A stretch of DNA of 64,000 nt from Diploptera punctata (GCA_030220185.1 JASPKZ010007534.1:706001-770000), one strand, 5' to 3'. Shown: positions 10,092 through 21,371, numbered from the stretch's first letter. The notes: generated from the letters alone by a model not told the origin. Made by a program: numbers and translations.

Positions 10092-11308
10092 ATGAACATC
10101 CTACTGCAAATAGACAGAAGACAGAAGAAAGAGCAAGACCAGAACGCTGATTTTCAACAGCGCGAAACTCGCCAGACTCCTGCCGACCAGACAAGTCACA
10201 TCGGAGATGAAGGGAAGACTCCCAAGACTTCGAACAACAAAGACACGCAAAAGGAAGACAACTTCACTCTTCCCAAGCCTAAACACACGGCCAGAAACGT
10301 CACCAAAGTCAAAAGTCTCCAGATAGAAATTAATAACAGATTCATATCACTTCAAAAACCTCCAGACACACCTCCACCTATCGTCGTAGATGCCAGCGAC
10401 ATCAATGCCTATAAGCTAACACACATTGCTGCTGTCTCTACAGGCAACGAAAAAGACATCGCTATACAGCATACCAAAGACCAACTAAAGATCTACACTA
10501 AAGACAAAAATGCATTTAAACAAGTCCAAAAAGTACTATACGACCACGAAATGCAGTTTCATACACATATTTACAAACGAAGATCACAAATGACCCAGAA
10601 AATAACACTAAAAGGACTCCCAGCAAAAATTACATCCCATGAAATCTTTCAAGAACTTGCAGACAAAGGATACCCTATCCACAACGTGAGACAACTTTTC
10701 AAAACCAGCTTTCAAGAAGGAACCAGACTCAAGACTGCTATTCCTGTCTGGATACTAACTTTCTTCCACAAACCAGACTTCACATCGAAAATAGTCCAAC
10801 TGACCGACATTTTCAACGTTAAAATTAGACTTGAAACCTACAAGACGCCAGCCGGTGGAATCCAATGTTATAAATGTCAAGGATTCGGCCACCTGGCTGA
10901 ATGCTGCAGAAGAAAACAGAAATGCGTCAATGTGCAGGCAACCATAGCCTCAAAAACTGCACAGCAACTGAACTCCAATGCACAAATTGTAACGAAACTC
11001 ATGCTGCCAGCTATCGGCAATGCCCAGTTTACAAAGAATACAGCAATACAAGACGTAAACACACGCCAAGGATATCGCAACACATCACCGAAGCTTCACT
11101 TCAAAAAACAGGGCCAGAAAAATCTTCAAATATCTTCACTCCAGCACCAAGTGTGAACACTCTCAAAACCCCTACCCCTCTACCCTCCACCTCCAACCCA
11201 GAAAACCTAGTCTTCCAACTATTATCCCTCATATCCAAAATCCTCCTAAATCCTGAACTCCTTAAAACTACCGTAATGCTTCTCACAAACCTTATTCCAA
11301 GTCCTTAA
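10092..11308 (+). pseudogene. Jockey/I-type LINE ORF1 (Gag-like), frameshifted
   Basis: The frame from 10092 gives a polar N-terminus, then ITLKGLPAKITSHEIFQEL and PVWILTFFHKPDF, which fit the PRE_C2HC (zinc-finger-associated) domain of LINE ORF1 proteins. It is followed by a C-x2-C-x4-H-x4-C knuckle (CYKCQGFGHLAECC). Near 10920 the frame shifts: the next knuckles, CAGNHSLKNC and CTNCNETHAASYRQC, are only in the +2 frame (open to 11308). ORF1 proteins bind the LINE RNA and chaperone reverse transcription. The base composition is A/C-rich, unlike the flanks, as is usual for these ORFs. No ORF2 follows, so the copy is 3'-truncated or rearranged. Confidence 0.8.
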
Positions 11309-11595
11309 GAATTTCAAGAAACCACTTCAAGACATCATTTTTAAAATCGAGAAGCTTAAGCAAGAAGAGAACAGCATCTTCACCTTCAAGCAAATCAAGA
11401 ACCCAGCTGTGAGAGGAGCACTTTCAACAGCCAACACACAATTTTCGACGCACTTCAATACAAGCACCTCTATTATTGGGTCAAGGCCTTCGTAAGGCCG
11501 GTACCATTACCAACCTAATATATCGCTCTCGGACGTTCTAGTACACTGTTCTTGTAGAGGTTTATATTCTGCGTTTTTTACAACCAGTATCCACA
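11309..11595. other. Continuation of Jockey-like element, no clear frame
   Basis: Composition stays A/C-rich to about 11460 (words like TTCAAGCAAATCAAGAACCC), consistent with the ORF1-ORF2 spacer. The rest is unrecognised. Confidence 0.4.
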
Positions 11596-11599
11596 TTTT

Positions 11600-11805
11600 G
11601 TTGACTTTTAATGATTCTACCTACGAACACATCGCGGTGAACGGTATAAATAGGTCAGACAGTGGGCAAATTGCCAGTCTCAAGACAACCTTGAGGATGC
11701 CAGATGCAGTCTCTGGCGAAACGTCGGGGAACTTCAAGCAACGAGACCACGGACTACAGCCCGGAAATCTTCTTCAAGATCATCATAGTATAATGAAAAG
11801 TTAGA
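11600..11805 (+). mobile_element. Penelope-like 3' fragment with decayed hammerhead-like motif
   Basis: At 11692-11731 the order is UUGAGGA, U, GCCAG...CUGGC (5-bp helix), GAAA, C, GUC. It matches the motif at 41311-41353 except that the first core base is U in place of C. The sequence after it, ACCACGGACTACAGCCCGGAA, parallels the ACCACGGCCACATAACCCGG that follows the 41.3-kb motif. Confidence 0.55.
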
Positions 11806-12405
11806 CTTCTGACTGTCTTTTGTTTTGGTATTACATAAAAACAGTTGATCAGTAAAATGAAAAGTTAGACTTATGACTGTCATTTGTTTTGGTTTCACAC
11901 ACAGACAGTTGAATAGTATAATGAAAAGTTAGACTTCTGACTGTTTATTGTTTTGATTTCACACACAAACAGTTGAATAATGACAAGTTAGACTTCTGAC
12001 TGTCATTTGTTTTGGTTTCACGCACAAACATTTGAATAGTATAATGAAAAGTTATAGACTTCTGACTGTCTTTTGTTTTGGTATCACATACAAACAGTTG
12101 AATAGTATAATGAAAAGTTAGACTTCTGACTGTTTTTTGTTTTGGTTTCACACACAAACAGTTGAATAATGACAAGTTAGACTTATGACTGTCATTTGTT
12201 TTTGTTTCTCGCACAAACATTTGAGTAATATAATGAAAAGTTAGACTTGTGACTGTCATTTGTTTTGGTTTCACGCACAAACATTTGAATAGTATAATGA
12301 AAAGTTAGACTTTTGACTGTCATTTGTTTTGGTTTCACGCACAAACATTTGAATAGTATAATGAAAAGTTAGACTTCTGACTGTCTTTTACCATGGTTTC
12401 ACATA
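11790..12405. repeat. Minisatellite, ~60-bp unit, about ten copies
   Basis: The unit contains ATAATGAAAAGTTAGACTTC, TGACTGTCATTTGTTTTGG and TTTCACACACAAACAGTTGA. Copies vary in length by small indels. A 111-codon minus-strand frame (11945-12280) is a by-product of the repeat. Confidence 0.9.
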
Positions 12406-12803
12406 CAATCAGATGAATACCATACACTATCTGTATGACAATCTTATATTTTATTACATAAACACATTGACTGTATAAGACAGTTGAGGTGCTTCAGTCA
12501 GCGATTTGCCATGACCAGACTTGATCCTCCACGCCCGAGCGACTGTGGGAAGGCTGTGCCGGCGTGTGTCAGAGGACAGTGGTGGGGAGAACATCAACCA
12601 ATCATAACTTCTCACCACGCCCCTAGCCGAACACGTCATTATGTTGGGTTTATGTTTCGAACCCAGGCCCAGAAACTAGCAAATTGTTGCGTCCACATAA
12701 AAGTTACTACCAGGAGCGTAACTTAATCCTCGGAACTGGCAATTACGTGGTCCACATCCGCCAACTAAACGCCAACAATGACACTTATACCAACATCACT
12801 TGA
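12406..12803. other. Unrecognised, locally GC-rich
   Basis: The part 12500-12720 is GC-richer and contains TGTGGGAA (12544-12551), a CSL-type word. Stops in all frames within 80 codons. Nothing identified. Confidence 0.35.
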
Positions 12804-12804
12804 T

Positions 12805-13030
12805 GTTCTAAGGCACTAGTACCATCGAACCCAGAGGATCATGGCCTAGCATGAGCTAATGTTTTCCAATCATCGCCTGCATAACTCGCCTGATCAAATA
12901 ATGGTTAATGTTATTTTTCCGCTTCAATTTTGACCTCCTAGCGGGCGCTTTCCCTATAAGAATTTTGCATGACGCGTTTTTATCTCCAATTCGTGCCACA
13001 TCTGCGCATCGCAGTCTACGAGACTTAAGG
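12805..13030 (-). mobile_element. LINE-A 3' fragment, strongly diverged
   Basis: It retains the order of the LINE-A end (hairpin remnant GAACCCAGAGGATCATGG, GAGCTAATGTTTTCCAATCA, CGCAGTCTACGAGACTTAA) with many changes, so it is older than most copies here. Confidence 0.65.
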
Positions 13031-13802
13031 TGAGACGGTAGGTCCTATCCCATCAACGTTAAAACATGGGAATTTGAGACCCGTTTTCTCAGGAACTACC
13101 AGATGAATGGTATTGACATTTTTATAGCAAATTAGACCACTGAACCTCAGTCAAACTTGTAACTAAAAATGTATCCTTGTGCAGAATCTTGTGTTACCAC
13201 ACTTCGATTATTGTAACGTTATATATAATGATCTAAACTATGACTTGTCGCAGAGACTGCAGCGTGTTCATAATGCTTGCGTTCGATTCATTTTCAATAT
13301 CTGCCGTTATGACCATATTTCCGAACACTTTTATAACCTCTCTTGGCTCCGTCTTACTGACAGACGTAAATTGTACTCTCTTTCACTACTTTTCAAGCTT
13401 CTGAATTCCTACATCCCTACTTACCTGGCGTCCAGATTTGAGAAGTTATCCTCCTACCACAATATTGACACTAGGTCACAAGATAACAGTCTATTAACAA
13501 TCCCTCTTCATAGCACTTCCTCTTATTCTACTTCCTTCACAGTAGCCTCTGCCCGCTCCTGGAATCTCCTTCCTCAAGATATCAGGGGTTGCCGCACACT
13601 TGGCACCTTTAAGTCACGCTTATACAGTTACCTGCTGTCTAATAATTAATTTTTCTCTATTTATTTAATTTTATACTATGTCATTAATCTTTTCCTCGTT
13701 TTTTTATATATCTTGTACATATTATATATTTAATTCGTTAAATCTAGAGTAAATCAAAATACATTATAAATATTAATTGTATTGTATTCATAACTTGTAA
13801 TC

Positions 13803-13805
<3 letters not shown>

Positions 13806-13848
<43 letters not shown>
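13806..13848. repeat. (TA)n microsatellite
   Basis: About 21 TA units lie left of the palindrome at 13891-14009; a second tract lies right of it at 14006-14032. Confidence 0.95.
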
Positions 13849-13851
<3 letters not shown>

Positions 13852-13890
13852 TATTATAAATATATTTTTGACATTTGGCAATGAAGGCAA

Positions 13891-14002
13891 ATATGATATG
13901 AAAAGAAAAATGAATGCTTGAGTCGGGATTTGAACTCGAGTCTCTAGAGTCTTTAGAGACTCGAGTTCAAATCCCGACTCAAGCATTCATTTTTCTTTTC
14001 AT

Positions 14003-14009
<7 letters not shown>
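13891..14009. repeat. 119-bp near-perfect palindrome with tRNA B-box sequence
   Basis: Arms 13891-13946 and 13954-14009 are perfect reverse complements over 56 bases, with a 7-base centre. Each arm holds GAGTTCAAATCCCGACTC in one orientation, a good match to a tRNA B box with T-stem, so the arms look like a SINE head folded back on itself. It sits between two (TA)n tracts inside a LINE 3' UTR. Confidence 0.95.
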
Positions 14010-14036
<27 letters not shown>

Positions 14037-14136
14037 AATTTAGATTTAAGACTATTTTTTTGTTTGTATTTTTTTTAAACCTGGTTGAGTAGTAGACAAT
14101 GCCTTAAGGCCTTAACTCTGCCAGGTAAAATAAAGC

Positions 14137-14165
<29 letters not shown>

Positions 14166-14167
<2 letters not shown>

Positions 14168-14525
14168 ATATATTTTTTTTTGTCTCCAGTCTCTTTTTTA
14201 TTAAAAAGTACTTTAAAAATTAATAAGTGAGGATCTGCACAAGACAACATCACGATTGTGGTTCCACAGCTTTAGTGTAACTAGGTTTACCGCCTGTAAC
14301 AAATTCATATAAATATCTCCAATAGTTCCTGAGATAATGGAGAAAATGTTCGAAAATTTCACTTTCCAGAAAACAAGGTTTGAAGTATAATGGTATTACA
14401 GCATAACAGCTGTCAATTAAAAAATTAACGCATTTATAATTGGCGTCCAGTAAAAAAAACATGCTCAGAAAAGAACAGACTATTTAATTATAAAAAAACC
14501 AAACACTGATTTTTTTTTTCAAATT
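14166..14525. other. Unrecognised AT-rich DNA
   Basis: No frame of note and no known repeat. Confidence 0.4.
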
Positions 14526-14526
14526 T

Positions 14527-14790
14527 AGGCCTACTGTCTTACCTTAACTGTTCTTATTAAATCTGGTTTCCTATAAAGATCATGTAGCTCACTGTTGTGT
14601 AGTTTTCTCCATTCGCCTGTCTCTTCATTTCTCATTGGTCGAAAAATTTTCCTAAGAAGTTTATTCTCAAATACTTGTAATATTTTATCCTTTTTTAAAG
14701 TAAGATTCCATGTTTCACATCCATATAATATAACTGGTAGAATAACAGTTTTGTATGTTTTCAGTTTAACTTTTTTTAGAGAAGTTAGGG
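14527..14790 (-). mobile_element. LINE-A internal fragment
   Basis: It matches the post-RT module in inverted orientation (words TCTGGTTTCCTATAAAGA, CATATAATATAACTGGTAGA) and lacks the 3' hairpin. Both ends are broken. Confidence 0.7.
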
Positions 14791-14974
14791 TAAAATATTA
14801 AATTGGCACCTGGTGAGTCAGTCGTCCTCAACTCAATTATTAAACTTCATCAAGTAGTTCCAATATGGAGGCCTTTCAAAAACAATTGACTTACCAGGTA
14901 TCAATTTTACATTTAATATCTTATTACACAACCTCAACTGTGCTTTAATATGAATTTTAAACGTGTTGAGAAGT

Positions 14975-15088
14975 TGCCGCCAGAGGGTTTGGGTCAGTTT
15001 AAAAATCCTGACCCCAACGGTACTTGAACCCTCGACCCTCCGGCTTGTAGCTCAGTGCCTTAACTACTACGCTACGGCGTGCCCCCAC
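14975..15088 (-). mobile_element. SINE-2 head fragment
   Basis: It is the inverse of the first 115 bases of SINE-2 (B box as GGGACTTGAACCC-type sequence). AGAAGTT occurs on both sides (near 14969 and 15091) and may be a short target-site duplication around a 3'-truncated copy. Confidence 0.75.
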
Positions 15089-15194
15089 TAGAAGTTTGTA
15101 GTGGAAATTTCCGAACACGCTGTATAATGGAAATGGACAGTTGGCGATTTAATTCCAGTCTATGTTCCGATCAATAAAACTAAATATATGGTCA

Positions 15195-15915
15195 CTGACT
15201 TACTTACTTACTTACTCACTGGCACTATCGAACCCGTAGGTTCATGGCCGCGCGGACATAAGCTCTCCATATATCCCTATCCTGAGCTAATCCTTTCCAA
15301 TCATTCCCTGTATGATCTACTTCCCTCAAATCATAGTTAATGTTATTCTCCCACCTCATTCTTGGTCTACCAACTGGGCGTTTTCCCTCTGGCTTTCCTA
15401 CAAGAAGCTTCCATGCAAGTCTTTCATTCCCCATACTTGCAACATGTCCTGCCCATCGCAGCCTACGAGACTTAACTGTTCTTATTATATCTGGCTTCCT
15501 ATAAAGACCATGTAGTTCATTGTTATGTAGTCTTCTCCATTCACCTGTCTGTTCATCTCTCTTTGGTCCAAAAATTTTCCTAAGTACTTTATTCTCAAAT
15601 ACCTGTAATCTCCTTTCCTCCCTTAAAGTAAGAGTCCATGTTTCACACCCATATAATATAAATGGTAGAATAATAGTTTTATATATTTTCAGTTTAACGT
15701 TTTTTGAAAGGAGTTGGGACATCAAGAGTCTCTGCAATGCATAATAGCACGCATTTACAGAATTGAGCCTATGTTTAATTTCTTTGTGCATCTCATTCCA
15801 GTTTGTGTGATTATTGTTCCTAGGTATTTGAATTCAGCCACTTCCTCAAAATTTCCCTCATTTGTCATTAGCTGTCCATTTCCATTATATAATGTATTTC
15901 TACATGTGACCATAT
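15195..15915 (-). mobile_element. LINE-A copy, minus strand
   Basis: A clean minus-strand frame of 188 codons (15791-15225) covers the post-RT module from HKEIKHRLNS to AAMNLRVR and stops just at the 3' hairpin. Upstream of it a frameshifted RT tail is readable to about 15915. Confidence 0.85.
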
Positions 15916-16165
15916 ATTATTTGAGAATAACGTACTTAGGAAAATTTTTGGACCAAAGAGAGATGAACAGACAGGGAATGGAGAAGACTACATAACAATG
16001 AACTACATGGTCTTTATAGGAAGCCAGATATAATAAGAACAGTTAAGTCTCGTAGACTGCGATGGGCAGGACATGTTGCACGTATGGGGAATGAAAGACT
16101 TGCATGGAAGGTTCTTGTAGGAAAGCTAGAGGGAAAATGCAGTTGGTAGACCAAGAATGAGGTGA
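15916..16165 (+). mobile_element. LINE-A fragment joined head-to-head to the previous copy
   Basis: The plus strand restarts at the FENKVLRKIFGPKRD segment and runs to the GRPRMR segment, so the two pieces point away from each other from a common junction near 15915. This is the pattern left by twin priming or an inversion. Confidence 0.75.
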
Positions 16166-16247
16166 GACCACTCTCATAGACAACATAAAAAAAAACTAGC
16201 TGCATGAAAACAACTACAGGAGGCGTCTGAGAATGTAAAATAAAAAA

Positions 16248-16612
16248 GAAAATGCTGTGCTATCAAGGTAGCACGGGTTCAATCCCCGGTCGGGACAGTT
16301 TCCTGGGTAAAGATTTATTCGGGGTTTTTCCTCACCTGTAAGACAAATGTCAGGAAAACTTTAAGGCCCAAACGGTCCCCGAAATCATATGGCCATCATC
16401 ATCATCATCATTCATATTCATCTTAGGTTAAGTTTAGGATTAGGGATTCTCCTGGCGCACCATTATCATCATCATCACCCATCATATCATCGGGGCAACG
16501 TAACCTCACCTTCCAGGTGCCCCAACCTCAGAAGTGGGTTACAATTACGCCCATGCCAGGAGAAGACCAAAAATGTCCAAAAAAGACAACCTGGGGCATT
16601 AAAAAAATATTG
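16248..16612 (+). mobile_element. SINE-1 with tail A, 5'-truncated
   Basis: B box GGGTTCAATCCCCGG, then the shared body CCTCACCTGTAAGACAAATG, a (CAT)n linker, and tail A (GGATTAGGGATTCTCCTGG ... GTGGGTTACAATTACGCC ... GGGGCATTAAAAAAA). Confidence 0.85.
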
Positions 16613-16639
16613 GAGAATTTAATGAGAGTACTTTCACCT

Positions 16640-16880
16640 AACTAACTGACTAGCACTATCAAGCATAAGCTCTCCATACATCCATATTCTAAGTAATACT
16701 TTTCTCTCTATTATTCACCTCCCACAAATCATGATATATGTATTTCTCTCTGCTGATTCTTGGCCTACCTACTGGGAGCTTTCCTTAGTGTAAAGTTTCA
16801 ATGCCCCTCTTTCATTCTCTATTCGTCCCACATCTCCTGCCTATCCTAGTTTAACATACTTAACTTTTCCTATTCCATTT
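16640..16880 (-). mobile_element. LINE-A 3' fragment, strongly diverged
   Basis: Inverse of the LINE-A end from AAGCTCTCCATACATCC onward, with many substitutions and a lost hairpin. Confidence 0.6.
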
Positions 16881-17019
16881 AGTTTCCCATAACAATAAGC
16901 GTTATAGAGATATTTGAATGACAAGACGCCCTGATATTACAATAATGGTGAATACCCTTTTCTCTTTAGTTATAGGACCTAAAATATCATGGTGGAATTC
17001 CCTATTCCTAAGTTAGAGA

Positions 17020-18022
17020 TATTGCAATGTGTCTAAATGGCATAAAAATAGGGTGCATGTAGGCCAAACGTTTTCACAATGGCTTAAAGCAAAGAGATGC
17101 ACTATCTCTTGTACTATTCAATTTTATACTGGAAGATGCCATAAAATCGTTAGAGGAGGAAGAAAGCGTAATAAGCTGTTAGTGTATGGTGATGATGTAG
17201 TAGCCTACTATTGGCCGATAGCGACAAATTTTTATCAAAAATATATATTTTAATTAACTCTGATACACAAGGCACAAAAATAATATAAACTTCTAAAATA
17301 CTAAAAGCCAACAAACACACTCTACTGAGAAACACTAAGAAATTGGGACTGGAAGTAAATATCAATAAAATTAAATACATGTCACACATACAAATACATT
17401 ATATAATGGAAATCGACAGTCAATTACAAATGAGGGCAATTTTGAGGAAGTGGCTGAATTCAAATACCTAGGAACAATAATTACAAACAGGAATGAGATG
17501 CACAAAGAAATTAAATAGGCGTGGTATTATACATTATAAAGACTCTTGTTGTTCCAAGATCACTAAAAAAACTGAAAAAATATAAAACTATTATTCTCTC
17601 AGTTATATTATATGGATGTGAAACATGGACTCTTACTTTAAGGGAGTATTTGAGAATAAAGTACATAGGAACATTTTTGGACCAAAGCGAGATGAACAGA
17701 CAGGTGAATGGAGAAGACTACATAACAGTGAGCTACATGATCTTTATAGGAAGCCAGATATAATAAGAACAGTTAAGTCTCATAGACTGCGATGGGCAGG
17801 ACATATGGCACAAGTGTAAAATAAAAGAGGTACATGGAAGATTCTTGTAGGAAAGCCAGAGGGAAGCGCCTACTAGGCAGGCCAAGAATGAGGTGGGAGA
17901 ATAATATTGACAATGATTTGAGGGAAGTAGATTATACATGGGATGATTGGAAACCATTGGCTCAGGATATGGACGTATGGAGAGCTTATGTTGGCGCGAT
18001 CATGAACCTATGGAGTCGATAA
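17020..18022 (+). mobile_element. LINE-A copy with RT catalytic box, frameshifted
   Basis: The readable order is NRVHVGQTFSQW, then LLVYGDDVVA (the catalytic box, here YGDD where other copies have YADD), LGLEVNIN, then the post-RT module. An 80-bp AT-rich insertion near 17225-17300 and several frameshifts disable it. The terminal hairpin has mutated. Confidence 0.85.
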
Positions 18023-18159
18023 TCCTAGTGACCTAGTTATTTTTATCATTTCTGTCTTCACCTTTGCTTTCTAACTTTTTTATTCAATAAATATGCCAAT
18101 ACTAGGTGTATATTTTGTTTATATGTTTTGCAACTTTTTCTATGTAATTGGATACATAT

Positions 18160-18336
18160 TTGAGTCCCCACCCCATGTGCTCTGCATTTTCCCACAGTAG
18201 GGAGGGAGGGAGGGAGGAGGGTGCGTGTGTCGGACCGTCGCACCGAACAGCGCTAGTACACGCGCAGGCGAGCTGCCGGACAGACGTCTGATTGTGTGCG
18301 TGCGCACAAGTGTCTTCCGGTAACACGTCCTTTTCA
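18160..18336 (+). promoter_or_regulatory. Candidate Hey promoter / 5' leader region
   Basis: This is the only GC- and CpG-rich, repeat-free patch in the 4 kb before Hey. It contains a CSL/Su(H)-type word on the minus strand (TTCCCACA at 18189-18196), a GGGAGG run, CGCACCGAACAGCGCTAG, and a DPE-like GGACAGACG at about 18279. Hey genes are direct Notch targets through CSL in flies and vertebrates. That this patch is the Hey promoter is an inference from position; the CSL word alone is expected by chance a few times in 64 kb. Confidence 0.35.
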
Positions 18337-18429
18337 TTGTTGTTAATTGTTATATTACTTAACTCATTACTGTGAATCTTAACTTCTTATTACTGTGAGT
18401 GTTTATGTTTATTGTTAACTTAAACTGAT

Positions 18430-21110
18430 TTCTCATTGTTGTGTTTTTCAAACTAAACAATTTTTTTATTAATTTGAGTGTTAACGTAAACTTCTTATTC
18501 TTCTGAGTGTCGGTTCAAACTTCTTATTGTTGTGAGTGTCAACTCAAACTTCTGATTGTCGTGAGTGTAAACTCAAACTTCTGATTGTTGTGTCAACTCA
18601 AACTTCTGATTATTGAGAGTGTCAAATCAAACTTCTGATTGTTATGAGTGTCAACTCAAACTTCTGATTGTCGTGAGTGTAAACTCAAATTTCTAATTGT
18701 TGTGTGAACTCAAACTTCTGATTATTGAGAGTGTCACTCAAACTTCTGATTGTTGTAAGTGTCAACTCAAACTTCTGATTGGCGTGAGTGTCAACTCAAA
18801 CTTCTGATTGTCGTGAGTGTAAACTCAAACTTCTAATTGTTGTGTCAACTCAAACTTCTGATTGTTGTGAGTGTCAACTCAAACTTCTGATTGTCGTGAG
18901 TGTAAACTCAAACTTCTAATTGTTGTGTCAACTCAAACTTCTGATTATTGAGAGTGTCAACTCAAACTTCTGATTGTTGTGAGTGTCAACTCAAACTTCT
19001 GATTGTTGTGAGTGTAAACTCAAACTTCTAATTGTTGTGTCAACTCAAACTTCTGATTATTGAGAGTGTCAACTCAAACTTCTGATTGTTGTGAGTGTCA
19101 ACTCAAACTTCTGATTGTTGTGAGTGTAACCTCAAACTTCTAATTGTTGTGTCAACTCAAACTTTTGATTACTGAGAGTGTCAACTCAAACTTCTGATTG
19201 TTGTGAGTGTCAACTCAAACTTCTGATTGTTGTGAGTGTAAACTCAAACTTCTAATTGTTGTGTCAACTCAAACTTCTCATTATTGAGAGTGTCAACTCA
19301 AACTTCTGATTGTTGTGAGTGTCAACACTAACTTCTGATTGTCGTGAGTGTAAACTCAAACTTTTAATTGTTGTGTCAACTCAAACTTCTGATTGTCGTG
19401 AGTGTAAACTCAAACTTCTAATTGTTGTGTCAACTCAAACTTCTGATTGTTGTGTCAACTCAAACTTCTGATTGGTGTGAGTGTCAACTTAAACTTCTGA
19501 TTGTCGTGAGTGTAAAATCAAACTTCTAATTGTTGTGTCAACTCAAACTTCTGATTGTTGTGTCAACTCAAACTTCTGATTGTTGTGAGTGTAAACTCAA
19601 ACTTCTAATTGTTGTGTTAACTCAAACTTCTGATTATTGAGAGTGTCAACTCAAACTTCTGATTGGTGTGAGTGTTAACTCAAACTTCTGATTGTCGTGA
19701 GTGTGAACTCAAACTCCTCATTGTTGTGTCAACTCAAACTTCTGATTGTTGTGACTGTTAACTCAAACTTCTAATCGTTGTGTCAACTCAAACTTTTGAT
19801 TGTTGGGAGTGTGAATTCAAACTTTTGATTGTCGTGAGTGTTAACTCAATTTTCTGATTGTTGTGAGTGTAAACTCAAACTTCTAATTGTTGTGTCAATT
19901 CAAACTTTTGATTGTTGGGAGTGTGAACTCAAACTTATTGTCGTGAGTCTCAACTCAAACTTCTGATTGTTGTGAGTGTAAACTCAAACCTCTAATTGTT
20001 GTGTCACCTCAAACTTTTTATTGTTGTGAGTGTTAACTCAAACTTCCGATTGTTGTGAGTGTCAACTCAAATTTCTCATTGTTGTGTCACTCAAATTTCT
20101 GATTGTTGTGAGTATTTACTCAAATTTCTTATTATTGTGAAGTGTACTTCAACTTCTGATTGTTGAGAGTGTCAACTCAAACTTTTGATTGTTGTGATTG
20201 TTAACTCAGACTTCTGATTGTTGCGAGTGTTAACTCAAACCTATTATTGTTGGGAGTGTCAACTCGAGCTTCTGATTGTTATAAGTGTTAACTTATTTTT
20301 TATTGTTGTGAGTGCTAACTCAAACTTCTGATTGTTGTGAGTTTTAACTCAAAATTCTGTTTGTTGTGAGAGTTAATTCAAATTTCGCATTGTTGTGAAT
20401 ATTTACTGAAGCTTTTTATTGTTGTGAGTATTGAATTCTCATTGATATATTGACTCACACATCTAATTGTTTTGATTAACTCAAATTATCATTGTTGTGA
20501 GAGGTAACTTAATCTTCTGATTGTTGTGAATGTTAACTCAAACTTCTGACTGTTGTAAGTTTTAATTCATCCTTCTGATTGTTAGCTCAAACTTCTCACA
20601 GTTGTGAGTGTCGACTCTCAAACTTCTCACAGTTGTGTCGACTCGAACTTCTCATTGTTGTTTTAACTCAAATTTCTCATTGCAAATATTTACTCAGCCT
20701 TTTGATTGTTGTGAGTATTAAACTTTCATTCAAGTGTCGACTCAAGCTTCTTATTATTGTGATTTTTAAACTCAAACTCATTGTTAAGACTGTTAACTCA
20801 ATATTTTGATTGTTACGAGCGCTAATTCAAACTTCTCATTATTGTGAGTGCCGACTCAAAATTATTAATTTCGTGAGTGTTAACTCAAATTTGTCATTAT
20901 TGTGAATATTAACTCAATCTTTTCATTATTGTGATTGTTAATTCAACCTTCAGATTCTTGTGATTGTTAATTCAACCTTCAGATTCTTGTGTGTTAACTC
21001 AAAATTCTCTTTGTTGTCGTTATTACCGCAACCTTATGATTGTTGTGAATGTTAAGTCAGTCTTTAATTGTTGTAATTGTTAACTCAAATTTCCGATTGT
21101 TGCATTAACC
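18430..21110. repeat. 2.7-kb minisatellite upstream of Hey
   Basis: The unit is 25 or 29 bp (GTCAACTCAAACTTCTGATT then GTTGTGAGT, or the short form ending TGTTGT). Over 18902-19460 the units form a higher-order repeat of exactly 112 bp (25+29+29+29), with starts at 18902, 19014, 19126, 19238 and 19350. Towards both ends the units decay. The array ends about 40 bp before a splice acceptor of the Hey gene. Confidence 0.95.
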
Positions 21111-21151
21111 GAAACTACTCACTGTGGTGCGTGTTTCTGTTGTGTTGGCAG

Positions 21152-21303
21152 GTGAACATGCCTACAGAAGACGTGCGAAGACGCGGTTAACCATTACCCT
21201 GTGGCGTGTGGTGGTGCCCCGGGGGGCAGAACCCCCCCAGACCGTGCTGGATCCACAACCCCCCCTGCACTGGGGCTACAACTGGCCCGCGCCCCGGCCC
21301 CCC
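21152..21303 (+). other. Hey: Hey exon 1, part before the first MKR codon
   Basis: A good acceptor (TTCTGTTGTGTTGGCAG, AG at 21150-21151) precedes GTGAACATG. If transcribed from 21152 the leader holds a 10-codon upstream ORF (21158-21190, MPTEDVRRRG). The Hey frame itself is open upstream of MKR through the acceptor, and a second acceptor, ACCCCCCCAG (to 21240), would begin an in-frame segment TVLDPQPPLHWGYNWPAPRP. So this part may be UTR or may encode an N-terminal extension spliced from an upstream exon. Confidence 0.5.
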
Positions 21304-21371
21304 ATGAAGAGACATCACAGTGAAAGTGACGATTGCGACGACGTCTTCTCTGAGGAATCATCCAAGGAGCA
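21304..21371 (+). CDS. Hey: Hey coding exon 1 (N-terminus)
   Basis: ATG at 21304 begins MKRHHSESDDCDDVFSEESS, then KE and two bases of the next codon, ending at a GTGAGT donor (21372). Vertebrate HEY proteins also begin MKR followed by an acidic Ser/Asp/Glu-rich stretch, which is why I choose this start. The exon ends in phase 2. Hey is a nuclear transcriptional repressor that acts downstream of Notch, alone or as a dimer with Hes proteins. See exon 3 for the whole-protein summary. Confidence 0.8.

Larger units (their letters stand above)
13150..14165 (+). mobile_element. CR1/Jockey-type LINE 3' end, copy 1
   Basis: The frame 13179-13649 reads PHFDYCNVIYNDL, LQRVHNACVRFIF, WLRLTDRRKLYSLSLLFKLL and ARSWNLLPQDIRG, the classic C-terminus of CR1/L2/Jockey reverse-transcriptase proteins. 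The 3' UTR ends in GCCAGGTAAAATAAAGC followed by (TTA)n. Two inverted copies occur at 49607-50996 and 61555-62555. In this copy the UTR carries two (TA)n tracts and a long palindrome not present in the others. Confidence 0.85.

Noticed and set aside
11945..12280. 111-codon ORF with repeated VRETKTNDS-like units
   Set aside because: It is a translation of the 60-bp minisatellite; the period is a near multiple of three by chance.
18430..21110. CRISPR array
   Set aside because: No unique spacers of constant length; units vary by point changes in a minisatellite pattern.
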